A stretch of DNA of 22,569 bases from Paludibacter sp. (GCA_009787075.1 WRGS01000227.1:1-22569), one strand, 5' to 3'; shown: positions 6,999-15,146, counted from the stretch's first letter. Program-made: numbers and translations. The notes: generated from the letters alone by a model not told the origin.

Positions 6999-7468
6999 AT
7001 CAGCACAGTTGCATAGGCAGCAATACCTTCTTCGCGCCCTGCAAAGCCCATTTTTTCGTTAGTAGTCGCTTTGATTGAAATATTGTCGGTATCAGTTTCA
7101 ATTATTTCCGCAAGAATTTTTTGCATTTCAGGTATATACGGATTGAGTTTGGGCTGCTCGGCAACTATGGTACAGTCGGTATTGCCAAACTCGTAGCCTT
7201 TTTCTTTTATCAATAAAAAAGTTTTTTTCAAAAGAATTTTACTGTCAATTCCTTTAAATTCCGCCGAAGTATCGGGGAAATGAAAGCCGATGTCGCGCAA
7301 ATTTGCCGCGCCTAAAAGCGCATCGCAAAGCGCGTGGATAAGTACATCTGCATCGGAATGTCCCAATAAACCAAAGCGGTGGGCGATTTTTACACCGCCC
7401 AACCACAATTCCCGTCCATATTCAAACCGATGAACATCGTAACCAAAACCGATTCGTATATTTAGCAT
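6968..7468 (-). CDS. ispF: 2-C-methyl-D-erythritol 2,4-cyclodiphosphate synthase
   Basis: This 166-residue cytosolic trimeric enzyme of the non-mevalonate (MEP) pathway cyclises CDP-methylerythritol 2-phosphate with release of CMP. The signature IRIGFGYDVHRF gives metal ligands D11 and H13, and GHSDADVLIHALCDALLGA (36-54) supplies H45. D59 and FHFPDT follow, as does the C-terminal KATTNEKMGFAGREEGIAA, with the T137-E138 pair at the CMP-binding edge. Length matches the family. It is the last gene of the minus-strand unit after porV, 65 bp downstream of it, with a dispersed repeat in that gap. I recall the same porU-porV-ispF order in Porphyromonas gingivalis. Confidence 0.95.
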   Translation of the reverse strand: MLNIRIGFGYDVHRFEYGRELWLGGVKIAHRFGLLGHSDADVLIHALCDALLGAANLRDIGFHFPDTSAEFKGIDSKILLKKTFLLIKEKGYEFGNTDCTIVAEQPKLNPYIPEMQKILAEIIETDTDNISIKATTNEKMGFAGREEGIAAYATVLIYKPPLTEIT

Positions 7469-7483
7469 TTTTTTACTATTAAG

Positions 7484-7531
7484 ATTCAGCCTCCTCTACC
7501 TCTCCAAAGGAGAGAAATTGTAGGTGAGGCG
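7484..7531 (+). repeat. CCTCC/CTCCAAAGGAG dispersed repeat, copy a
   Basis: A stretch of gcctcctctacctctcc is followed by aaaggagag and gtaggtgaggcg, making a short hairpin (ctcc-aaa-ggag) with complementary flanks. A second copy lies inverted at 12971-13005, and a more divergent one at 14561-14603. I know similar sequences from intergenic regions of many Bacteroidota genomes. It fills most of the porV-ispF gap. Confidence 0.65.
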
Positions 7532-7533
7532 AA

Positions 7534-8742
7534 TTAATTCGATAAATTTTTAATTCCATTCAAATCAAATGAGAGCGAAATTCGCAAAGTTTGGTCGAGT
7601 GGATTTTGCTGCGCAACAGAAATTACATAGCCCGCATCAAGTGCAAATACGTTGAGTTTAAAACCCAAGCCTGCGGTGAAAAATTTACGATTACCTTTCA
7701 ATTTATTTTCGTTGAAATATCCTGCACGCACAAAAAATTGATTGTTGTAAGCATATTCTACACCTGCACTCCACATAATTTCACGCAATTCGCCTTTAAA
7801 ACCCGCAGGCTCATCAGAAAACGATTTGAAAATTCCTGCGATAGACGAAGTATTGTAATAATTATCCAATGAGCCGTTCTCCGAAGGATTGACTATTGTT
7901 GTTGTTCCATCTTCATTTTTTATTGTATATGGGCGTGGAACAGACGGTACGAGCAATTTATTCACATCTGCGCTGATTGAAATTTTGTTGTACTCGTCCA
8001 TTGGATAATCCAAAGACGCGCCCAGACGCAAATTTGTAGGAATAAAATAATTTACTCCTTCCTGATACGAAATTTTTGAGCCGATATTTGAAATATTCAA
8101 ACCTGCTCTCAACCGTCCGTCTTCCGAACCGAAAGTAATCGGCGTATTGTAAAAAAATGCAATATCGGCAGCAAAAGCGTTTCCTGCGTGCATATCATTA
8201 CCCGATGTCGCATTAACGCCTTGATTAAGGTCGGAACGGATATAGCGTAAAGCCACTGCGCCAGAAAATTTTTCAGAAAGCAACAGAGACCACGCCGCAT
8301 CAATAGCCATTTCATAAGGTTTAATAGTGTTAAGAAAAAGCCCATTAGCGTCTGTGAGTTGCAAATCGCCAAGCGAGAAGTAGCGCAAAGACGCGCTGAT
8401 AGTATTTCGTTCTGAAAACCGCCAATAACCCGCTACATAACCCAAATTGATGTCATTAACTAATTTGCGCAACCATGGCGTATATGAAACCGAAAAACCC
8501 GCTTCGCTTTCCATAAAAGCGTATTTGGCAGGATTCCAGTATTGCGAATTTTCGTCTGGACGCGTAGCCGCGCCAACATCACCCATACCGCCTCCACGCG
8601 CATCGGGAGTTATGCTCAAAGCGGGAACGCCTGTAAGAACAGGATTAGGTAAATCCATATCTGTCCATTGAGGATTGCCTTGGGAAAACAAATAACTGCT
8701 TGAAACTAATACAATTACTAAACTAAAAATTATTTTTTTCAT
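7534..8742 (-). CDS. porV: Type IX secretion outer-membrane protein PorV (LptO)
   Basis: This 402-residue protein has a signal peptide (MKKIIFSLVIVLVSSSYLFSQ, about 20 residues) and then PALSITPDARGGGMGDVGAA, the conserved PorV start, followed by the family motif YWNPAKYAF. The rest alternates amphipathic strands (for example the final TLRISLSFDLNG), as in the FadL-like 14-stranded barrels to which PorV belongs. PorV sits in the outer membrane, takes type IX cargo from the Sov translocon and hands it to the PorU sortase in the attachment complex. It directly follows porU with a 92-bp gap, the order expected for this pair. No internal defects are seen, so the system is probably functional, although other Por/Gld genes lie outside the window. 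Confidence 0.95.
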   Translation of the reverse strand: MKKIIFSLVIVLVSSSYLFSQGNPQWTDMDLPNPVLTGVPALSITPDARGGGMGDVGAATRPDENSQYWNPAKYAFMESEAGFSVSYTPWLRKLVNDINLGYVAGYWRFSERNTISASLRYFSLGDLQLTDANGLFLNTIKPYEMAIDAAWSLLLSEKFSGAVALRYIRSDLNQGVNATSGNDMHAGNAFAADIAFFYNTPITFGSEDGRLRAGLNISNIGSKISYQEGVNYFIPTNLRLGASLDYPMDEYNKISISADVNKLLVPSVPRPYTIKNEDGTTTIVNPSENGSLDNYYNTSSIAGIFKSFSDEPAGFKGELREIMWSAGVEYAYNNQFFVRAGYFNENKLKGNRKFFTAGLGFKLNVFALDAGYVISVAQQNPLDQTLRISLSFDLNGIKNLSN

Positions 8743-8834
8743 TATTATAATATTATATTTTTTTATTTTATTATTTAAAAAATTTAATGTTTTAAAACAT
8801 ATTCAATAAATTGCAAAACGCAGAAAAAACGTTT

Positions 8835-11800
8835 TTATTGTTTTTTGATAATTAATTTATTTGATTTATAAGATGTTTCACTATTTAAAGTGCTCAAAGT
8901 CAGGCGATAAATATAAATTCCCGAAGATAAATATATTCCGTCAGACGAGCGCATATCCCAACGAACATCATCTGTTGTGGTTTGTGCAAATTCCCAAATT
9001 TTACGCCCTACAAGGTCGAAAATTTCAATCTTTGCCAGCAAAACATCTTGAGGTCGGTCGGTGGTGATTCTGAAAATTGTATAATCAGATGCAGGATTTG
9101 GATAATTGTAAAGGTCGAAAATTTGCGGTTTCAAGCCTCTTTTAACCTCAAAATTCAAATCTGCCTGCGCCGAATTATTAATCAAATCCCAAACTTTAAA
9201 CTTCAAAGTATGTTTTCCGTCGGGCAATTCTGGCAGCAAATAAGCAAAAGTCCCTGACTTGTAAGTTCCAAAATCGGCGGTAAAATATTCATTTAGAATA
9301 TAAATTTGCTGCGGGTCGTTGTTGAGCATCAGCGTGGCATCGTGTCCTATTCCGTTGCCAACAGTGTTAATTCCATATTCATCGCTAACGCGCACCACAA
9401 AATACGGCGTTTCGTTTACCTTGCCTCCATTTTTAAAATCCGAAGAATTAAGATACATACTTTCAATAACAGGACCTTCGGTATCGGTAATTTGGATATT
9501 TGAACTTCCGCCAATAATAAAATTCTCAAAATATCCATGCACTTCGTTTGTTGAATCCATTTCGGCATAATAATTTATGCGCCCTTTGCCAAAATTATAC
9601 ATAATATCTTTGGGCATCATAAAAGTAACTTCAAATTCACCGTTCTTCACCGTTGTTTTGCCAGAATAAATCATACTCGGGCGGTCGGGGAAACTGTATG
9701 GATGTCCCTTTGCATACGGGTCGTTCATGAGCATGTGAATTGTTTGGATTTTATCATAAATATTAACAAAAATATTTCCATTAAAATCTTCAACTTTCAC
9801 ATTGTTTTTATCCACAATCATTCCTTTTATTGTATTGATTGACAATGCTTTAAGAGTGTCGTTTCCTATTAAGTTCGTGTTTTCATTAATTTTTGTGGTT
9901 TTTATAGAATATTTATCAGGAAAATTTAAAAGCAAAGCGGGGTCGCCCAGATAAACATACGAGAGTTTTGATTCGCTTGCTCCAACAGCATTTTTTGCCA
10001 AAATAAGCGCTTCGCCAACTGTGTTGTGATTTCCTGAACTGTTTTTATCAAATAAAATATTATTAAAAGCAAGGCTTAAAGCATCGTTAGTTGAGGCATT
10101 TACCGTGCGCGAAGCAGATAAAACTCCTATTGCGCCGCCCACAGGATTTGTCAGCAAAAATTCGCCCGCCGAGATGCGCGGCACGTCGAAATGAATAAAA
10201 TCGCAAGTGCCGGCAAAGCATAGAAAATAATTTTTATTTGTCAATTTTTTAATATCATCGGCAAGAAAAACACCCTCTCCTGTGAGTCCGTTAGCGCCAG
10301 CGTGCCCCAAATAATTGAAAAAGAAAATGCCGCTGTTAATCATACCAAGCAATTTTGCTTTGGCATCGGGATAAGAATCGCCGCTGGCAGAAGTTACCTG
10401 TTTGAAAGCATCAATATATATTTTATTTATTTGATATTCAGGATGTTTATTAAATACTGCATTTGAACTTCTTTCATTTCCCTGCGCATAATAAGATGGA
10501 TTTCCAGAATCTGCTACCTCACCATCATCAGCAAGATAAAGAAGTTGATTTTTCCAAATCGTGCGCCGACCGTTTTTCATATATTCAATCGTTTTATTTA
10601 CAACAGCCTGTGCCTGCTCGCGAGTGGTTACAGGGAAACGACCTGTTGCAATTGCAATATTATTATTGCGAATTTGAGCTTCAGAGGCATTATCAACCAT
10701 CATTCCTACATAATCGTCTGTAACATAGGAATATACTAAATGTCCTGAATTTTTTGCCTGAAAAGTCAAAATCAGATTAGTGCCTGCGGTTTCGCGCAGC
10801 AACCCGCGATTGTCGAAAGAGCCGCGCCCGAAAAGCAATAAATATTTCGGTTTGTTGTTTGCCAAATCTCTTTGATATTGCATACGCATCAATTTTCTGT
10901 ATGCTGAAACATCGGGAGTGCCCGACGAAAATTCGTTATAAACCTGTTCAGGCGTAACAATTGCAACTGTTATTCCGTCATTTTTGCGATGAACGTCCGC
11001 AAGGGCATTCGCCTCTGCCAAAAAACTTGGATAGACAATCATTGTCAAATCAACATCTGTAAAAGCGTGCAAATTTTGGTTGGCAACCGCTCCAACAATT
11101 TCGGGTTTTGGGAAACTTGCAGTAGGGTCAAGCGCCAAAAAATATTTATTTTCGGCAGAAGTTGTAAAACTCAAAGTTTGCCCTGCACGCACAGTAGGCA
11201 TTTGCTTGATATTTGCGTTATCGTTTATATCCCAAATAATTATGTTATTATTTGCATCGGAAATATTATATTTTTTGAAGTCCGCAGTTGGCGCATCAAA
11301 ATTTTGAAAGCGCATTTGCGCGCCCGACATTTTGAGCGAACGGCGCACATTGAGTTCCAAAAAATTCAAATATGCCGTCCAGTTCGATTGTTTTAAATAA
11401 GTCATTTGCACCACAGAATTTGCCTGCGAAGATGAAAAAGTAAGGATATTTGTTGTTTCAAAAAATTTCTGTTCGCCGCCAATTTTTGAAGTTGTAATGG
11501 TTGTATCCGAATTGTTGAGTGAGATTTTCATCGAAGAAATCGCATTTGCACTTGTGGCGTATGCAACACGCACCTTTGTTTTTGCACTTTGCACCGCATT
11601 TGGAAAATTGAACGTAAAACTGTATGGCGTTTGACTGTCAAATTTTTCTCCGTAAAATTCTTTGCCGCTTTCAATTAACGAAATTTCATCTTTTTCATAT
11701 ACCTGAAAATCTGTAAATTCCATAATTTCCTGTATGTTTGCAGTCGGCTGCTCGGCTGTAGCGGGAGTGATTTTTTTGCCCACACCAGCATCGGCAGTTA

Positions 11801-12194
11801 CAAAATAATATCCGTCGGTAGAATATGGATTGCCTTCGTGTATAAATATCTTATTTGCAACATCATAAGTCCATTTTACAATTCCCTGTGCATAAAAAAG
11901 AATGTAATTGTCGCCTTTCCAAATTGCAACTTCGGGCAAATCGTCGGGCGAGGCGTTGGCAAAATTTTGGTCGATTACCGCGCCGCCATAACCAAAAATC
12001 CGAACATTTTCGGGAGTGATGTTCATAGACCTTAAATCATCGTAAGTCAGTTTATAAATTCCTGATTCTCTGATTTTTATCTTAACAAATTTTCCGCTTG
12101 CAAGCACCGAATTATTAGCGTAAGCAGATGCGTTTTGCCCTTTCAAAGCAACAAACGCAAACAATAATACTGAAAGAATATAAAACTTTTTCAT
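8835..12194 (-). CDS. porU: Type IX secretion sortase PorU (C25-family cysteine peptidase)
   Basis: This 1119-residue surface protein has a signal peptide (MKKFYILSVLLFAFVALKGQ), an N-terminal beta-rich region, a gingipain-like C25 domain around residues 390-760 and a C-terminal secretion domain from about 1025. The catalytic pair is visible: H631 in YLGHAG and C664 in FAGTCDF, 33 residues apart, the same spacing I recall for gingipain. PorU cleaves the C-terminal signals of type IX cargo at the cell surface and joins the mature protein to anionic lipopolysaccharide. Its own tail has the family pattern (YNYPNPASD, then IEIFDLVGRKIW, then GIYIYRL and KSNKLIIKKQ). PorU is reported to keep this tail uncleaved. 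It lies between the FAH-like gene (32 bp) and porV (92 bp). Confidence 0.96.
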   Translation of the reverse strand: MKKFYILSVLLFAFVALKGQNASAYANNSVLASGKFVKIKIRESGIYKLTYDDLRSMNITPENVRIFGYGGAVIDQNFANASPDDLPEVAIWKGDNYILFYAQGIVKWTYDVANKIFIHEGNPYSTDGYYFVTADAGVGKKITPATAEQPTANIQEIMEFTDFQVYEKDEISLIESGKEFYGEKFDSQTPYSFTFNFPNAVQSAKTKVRVAYATSANAISSMKISLNNSDTTITTSKIGGEQKFFETTNILTFSSSQANSVVQMTYLKQSNWTAYLNFLELNVRRSLKMSGAQMRFQNFDAPTADFKKYNISDANNNIIIWDINDNANIKQMPTVRAGQTLSFTTSAENKYFLALDPTASFPKPEIVGAVANQNLHAFTDVDLTMIVYPSFLAEANALADVHRKNDGITVAIVTPEQVYNEFSSGTPDVSAYRKLMRMQYQRDLANNKPKYLLLFGRGSFDNRGLLRETAGTNLILTFQAKNSGHLVYSYVTDDYVGMMVDNASEAQIRNNNIAIATGRFPVTTREQAQAVVNKTIEYMKNGRRTIWKNQLLYLADDGEVADSGNPSYYAQGNERSSNAVFNKHPEYQINKIYIDAFKQVTSASGDSYPDAKAKLLGMINSGIFFFNYLGHAGANGLTGEGVFLADDIKKLTNKNYFLCFAGTCDFIHFDVPRISAGEFLLTNPVGGAIGVLSASRTVNASTNDALSLAFNNILFDKNSSGNHNTVGEALILAKNAVGASESKLSYVYLGDPALLLNFPDKYSIKTTKINENTNLIGNDTLKALSINTIKGMIVDKNNVKVEDFNGNIFVNIYDKIQTIHMLMNDPYAKGHPYSFPDRPSMIYSGKTTVKNGEFEVTFMMPKDIMYNFGKGRINYYAEMDSTNEVHGYFENFIIGGSSNIQITDTEGPVIESMYLNSSDFKNGGKVNETPYFVVRVSDEYGINTVGNGIGHDATLMLNNDPQQIYILNEYFTADFGTYKSGTFAYLLPELPDGKHTLKFKVWDLINNSAQADLNFEVKRGLKPQIFDLYNYPNPASDYTIFRITTDRPQDVLLAKIEIFDLVGRKIWEFAQTTTDDVRWDMRSSDGIYLSSGIYIYRLTLSTLNSETSYKSNKLIIKKQ

Positions 12195-12226
12195 TTATTT
12201 ATATTTTATAAATTGTTGAAATGCAA

Positions 12227-12808
12227 TTATTTAATTTTTTGCTCCAAAATTTTATTTTTATTAAAAAAAATCGACATTGTGTCGCCAATTTTAATATTTT
12301 TTGTGTCAAAATTTGATTTTAACAAAAGTAAATCGCCCATTTTTAAAGTACAAAATTTACTCGCATAAACAATCGTTTGATTTATTTTATTAATAAAATT
12401 TTCAAAATTATTAGTAATATAAATTTCGTCATTATAATAAAATTCCACTGCAATTTGCTGAAAATCAATATCTTTTATTTCAAAAAAATTGCTTATCGCC
12501 GTTGCTCCGTCAAATGAAATTGCCCAATTTTGACCTTGCGCTGTTTTTGCCAAATCATTTGCTTTCAGGCAAATTGCAAATGCAAATTCGCTGTAATATC
12601 TGTCAGCAAAATTTATTCCAATATTTTTCCCCAATTTGCTAATTTTTACTGCCAAAAAGATTTGCGCCGAAAAATCATTAGAAAATTCAGGAATATAAAA
12701 TGGTTTATTGCCTTTTGAAAGCGTTGAATCAGGGCGAAACCAAACCGAAATATGTTCTGTATTTAACGGAATTTTATCAAAAATATTTTCAAAAACTATA
12801 ATTTTCAT
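12227..12808 (-). CDS. Degenerate fumarylacetoacetate hydrolase (FAH)-family protein, probable pseudoenzyme
   Basis: This 193-residue protein aligns with the small FAH-domain hydrolases of Bacteroidota through FRPDSTLSKGNKPFYIPEFS (24-43), KISKLGKNI (55-63), DRYYSEFAFAI (69-79) and SKFCTLKMGDLLLL (150-163). The residues that make the enzyme are missing. The E-x-E metal pair falls on Q49 and F51, the third acidic ligand on C80, the N-terminal NY-x2-H region is replaced, and the TGTP-x-GVGP loop is replaced around KSNFDTKNIK (164-173). No hydrolase activity is expected from the known mechanism. I chose the ATG at 12808-12806 because the protein then starts MKIIVF like its relatives; the open frame upstream runs into a dispersed repeat. 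It is the first gene before porU, a position I also recall for an FAH-family gene in P. gingivalis, which suggests a retained link to type IX secretion. Confidence 0.8.
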   Translation of the reverse strand: MKIIVFENIFDKIPLNTEHISVWFRPDSTLSKGNKPFYIPEFSNDFSAQIFLAVKISKLGKNIGINFADRYYSEFAFAICLKANDLAKTAQGQNWAISFDGATAISNFFEIKDIDFQQIAVEFYYNDEIYITNNFENFINKINQTIVYASKFCTLKMGDLLLLKSNFDTKNIKIGDTMSIFFNKNKILEQKIK

Positions 12809-12831
12809 TAAATCTTTTTTTACGCCCACCC

Positions 12832-12970
12832 TAAGAGGCTGTATTAAAAGTTTTTTTACCGCAAAAGACACAAAAACTTTTCGCAAAGGTCGCAAATAAT
12901 TATATTTCTTAAATTCAACATTTTGCGCACCTTGCGTTTAAATTTTTTATCCTTTTTAGACAGCCTCTTA
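12832..12970 (+). repeat. MITE-like repeat, copy 2 (full length, 139 bp)
   Basis: The ends are inverted repeats: taagaggctgtattaaaag on the left and ctttttagacagcctctta on the right, 16 of 19 positions complementary, each bordered by TA. The interior holds tttttttaccgcaaaaga, tcgcaaaggtcgcaaa and ttgcgcaccttgcg, in the same order as the copy at 14784-14944 read in reverse. It sits 24 bases upstream of the FAH-like gene and ends next to the CCTCC repeat copy b. Confidence 0.8.
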
Positions 12971-13005
12971 AGTTCTCCTCTTTTGGAGGGGTAGGGGAGG
13001 CGGAA
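12971..13005 (-). repeat. CCTCC/CTCCAAAGGAG dispersed repeat, copy b
   Basis: On the minus strand this reads gcctcccctacccctccaaa followed by agaggagaac, closely matching the first half of copy a at 7484-7531. It fills the space between the pepD stop codon and the MITE-like element. Confidence 0.65.
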
Positions 13006-14469
13006 TTATTTTTTAGGAATATTTGCAAGCGTTTCTTTGAAAAATTCCCAAAATTTTTGCACCGCAGCAATATTTACTTTTTCGTCAGGCGAATGTGGGT
13101 GTTTGATTGTCGGTCCGCACGAAATCATATCCATTTTCGGATAGTTTGTACCTAAAATTCCACATTCCAAGCCTGCGTGAATAATCACAACATGCGGTTT
13201 TGTGCCGAATTTGCGTTCATAAACATCGCAAAATGTTTTCAAAATCGGTGATTGCATATTCGGTTTCCAGCCGGGGTACGCACCCGAAAATTCAACTTTT
13301 GCACCTGCAAGCGAGAAAAGACTCTCAAACATTTCGGCAAGTTCTTCTTTGCGAGTTTCAACTGAACTGCGCAGCAAAGCATTGAGTTCCACGCTTTTAC
13401 CGTCAGTTTTGATAATTGCCAAGTTGCTCGAAGTTTCAACAACTCCCGCAACTTCGGGAATCATACGGAAAACACCGTTAGGGCAAGCCGTAACTGCATT
13501 TATCAAGTCGTCCTGAATTTCTTCGGGCAGCAAACCTTCGGGCAAATCGCATTTTGTAATATCTAAAGTCAGATTATCTTCAACTCCTGCATATTCTTTG
13601 ATAAACTGTTTTTCTTTTTCTTTCACAAAATCAACAAAATCGTCAATATTTTCGCTTGGAATTGTTACAATTGCTGTTGCCTCGCGCGGAATCGCGTTGC
13701 GCATATTGCCGCCGTCGTAGCAGGCAAGCCGCGCGTCATATTCTATAACCGCTTCTTTCAATAATCTGAATAACAGTTTGTTGGCATTGGCACGCTGCAA
13801 AATAATATCAATTCCCGAATGTCCGCCTTTAAGCCCTGTGAGTGTCAAACGCATTGCAACATCGCCCTGCTCTATTTCAGTTTGCTGATATTGAAAAGTC
13901 ATAGTGGTATCAATTCCGCCTGCGCAGCCAACGCAAAATTCGCCTTCTTCTTCTGAGTCCAAATTCAGCAAAATATCGCCTTTGAGGAAATTTGCCTGCA
14001 AGCCGAATGCTCCGTCCATTCCTGTTTCTTCATCAACAGTGATAAACATTTCGAGCGCAGGGTGCGGAATATCAGTTGATTGCAAAATAGCCATCGCCGC
14101 TGCCATGCCAATTCCATTATCTGCGCCGAGCGTTGTTCCGCGTGCGGTTACCCATTCGCCATCGATGTAAGCGTCAATAGGGTCGCGCGAAAAATCGTGT
14201 TTAACATCGTTGTTCTTTTGCGGTACCATATCCATATGCGCTTGCAACACAACGGTTTGACGGTCTTCCATTCCGTGAGTTGCAGGTTTGCGAATCAGTA
14301 TGTTTCCTGTTTTGTCCTGCAAAGTTTCAAGCCCCAAACTTTTGCCAAAATCAAGCAAAAATTTACTTATTTCGTCCATTTTTCCAGACGGACGCGGTAC
14401 TTGTGTAATATTGTAAAAATTGCCCCACAAAGTGCGCGGCTCTAATTCCTGAATTTTTTGTGTAGTCAT
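13006..14469 (-). CDS. pepD: Aminoacyl-histidine dipeptidase (Xaa-His dipeptidase, M20C/PepD)
   Basis: This 487-residue cytosolic zinc peptidase hydrolyses a broad set of dipeptides, including carnosine-like Xaa-His. The N-terminal ITQVPRPSGK is followed by the metal and catalytic set: H78 and D80 in QAHMDMV, D117 in GADNGIG, the catalytic/metal pair E147-E148 in DEETG, D171 in NLDSEEEG, and H459 in KHPHSPDE near the end. The central region (about 205-390) is the lid/dimerisation domain with GGHSGIDI. Length is that of full PepD. There is no signal peptide. It is not part of an evident operon: repeats lie on both sides, and a promoter-like TACTTTTG is about 160 bases upstream. Confidence 0.95.
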   Translation of the reverse strand: MTTQKIQELEPRTLWGNFYNITQVPRPSGKMDEISKFLLDFGKSLGLETLQDKTGNILIRKPATHGMEDRQTVVLQAHMDMVPQKNNDVKHDFSRDPIDAYIDGEWVTARGTTLGADNGIGMAAAMAILQSTDIPHPALEMFITVDEETGMDGAFGLQANFLKGDILLNLDSEEEGEFCVGCAGGIDTTMTFQYQQTEIEQGDVAMRLTLTGLKGGHSGIDIILQRANANKLLFRLLKEAVIEYDARLACYDGGNMRNAIPREATAIVTIPSENIDDFVDFVKEKEKQFIKEYAGVEDNLTLDITKCDLPEGLLPEEIQDDLINAVTACPNGVFRMIPEVAGVVETSSNLAIIKTDGKSVELNALLRSSVETRKEELAEMFESLFSLAGAKVEFSGAYPGWKPNMQSPILKTFCDVYERKFGTKPHVVIIHAGLECGILGTNYPKMDMISCGPTIKHPHSPDEKVNIAAVQKFWEFFKETLANIPKK

Positions 14470-14560
14470 ATATTTATTAAAATTTAAAATTATTATTAAA
14501 GTTTATATTGAATAAAAAAATTATGGTTTTTGAATGCTTTTAGGCATTCTCGCTCGGCAA

Positions 14561-14603
14561 ATTCAGCCTCAGCCCCTCTGCTCAAAGAGAAAGAGGAGTT
14601 CTC
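14561..14603 (+). repeat. CCTCC-type dispersed repeat, copy c (divergent)
   Basis: It starts attcagcctcagcccctctg and continues with caaagagaaagaggagttct. It shares the ttcagcctc start of copy a (7484-7531) and the gaggagttctc edge seen in copy b. The internal sequence has diverged. Confidence 0.5.
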
Positions 14604-14629
14604 TGTCTTTGGAGTAGTTTTTTCGGCTA

Positions 14630-14637
14630 CAAAAGTA
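14630..14637 (-). promoter_or_regulatory. Possible -7 promoter element of pepD
   Basis: The minus strand reads TACTTTTG, matching TAnnTTTG. It lies about 160 bases before the pepD ATG, and no -33 box is seen at the usual distance. If used, the leader would include the CCTCC repeat. Confidence 0.35.
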
Positions 14638-14714
14638 GTTAATTTTTTTTGATTAATTAGAGTTTATACTGAATAAGATATTATTGATTTATAAATCAGA
14701 ATTTTATTCTGTCC

Positions 14715-14778
14715 TAATGGGCTGTCTTAAAAAGTATTTACGCCTTTGCGGTAAAAAAACTTTTAAGACAGCCTCATG
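14715..14778 (-). repeat. MITE-like repeat, short hairpin copy
   Basis: The ends gggctgtcttaaaaagt and acttttaagacagcctc are inverted repeats around a short core, tttacgcctttgcggtaaaa. The core and right end match the first 30 or so bases of the full-length copies, in reverse orientation, so this looks like an internal-deletion derivative. TA precedes the left end. It would fold into one stem. Confidence 0.7.
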
Positions 14779-14783
14779 TTTTT

Positions 14784-14944
14784 TAAAGGGATTGTTTCAA
14801 AAGCACAAAAAACTTAACCGCAAGGTTCGCAATGGGTTTAGTAAAGTACGCAAAGTATTGAATTTCAAAAATATATTCTTTGCGACCTTTGCGAAAAATC
14901 TTTGCGTCTTTGCGGTAAAAAAACTTTTAGGATAGCCTTTTTTA
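14784..14944 (-). repeat. MITE-like repeat, copy 3 (full length, about 161 bp)
   Basis: It is bordered by TA on both sides. The left end aagggattgtttcaaaag and the right end cttttaggatagcctttt are imperfect inverted repeats. Read in reverse, the interior gives tttttttaccgcaaagacg, then tcgcaaaggtcgcaaagaat, then caatactttgcg and aaccttgcggttaa, which is the order in copy 2 (12832-12970). Its right half is almost identical to copy 1 (378-450). Confidence 0.8.
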
Positions 14945-15116
14945 TCGGGAACTCGCAATTACGTTCGGAATAGGGTAGGGTTGAGGTGGATATATATTTT
15001 TACAAATTTAAACAGCCTGTAAGTGTTTTTTTCTTAAAAAATCTATAAAAACAGATAAATGTAACGTGAAGCAAAAAAAATGTAACCTGTGGAACATTTT
15101 TTTTGTGTTTTAATGA

Positions 15117-15146
15117 TTGCAAACTCATTAAAAGTAAATATCTTTG
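15117..15146 (+). promoter_or_regulatory. susC promoter: susC promoter (Bacteroidota type)
   Basis: TTG (15117-15119), exactly 19 bases, then TATCTTTG (15139-15146) fit the -33/-7 Bacteroidota consensus. The susC start lies about 65 bases downstream, leaving an AT-rich leader. No operator is recognisable. Confidence 0.65.

Noticed and set aside
8787..8800. Perfect 14-bp palindrome atgttttaaaacat between porU and porV, as an operator
   Set aside because: The gap is extremely AT-rich and the site lies inside a presumed operon; no second copy or neighbouring regulator supports it.
10989..11396. 135-residue plus-strand frame inside porU
   Set aside because: Antisense shadow of a well-supported coding region, with no recognisable domain.
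12809..12895. N-terminal extension of the FAH-like gene by 29 residues
   Set aside because: It is translated repeat sequence; relatives start at MKII.
14684..14935. 83-residue open frame on the plus strand
   Set aside because: It lies almost wholly in MITE-like repeats and its composition (many K, F, L) simply reflects the repeat.
14494..14945. Possible CRISPR-like array because of repeated ttgcg/gcaaag units
   Set aside because: The units are short, irregularly spaced and explained by MITE-like repeats; no cas genes nearby.
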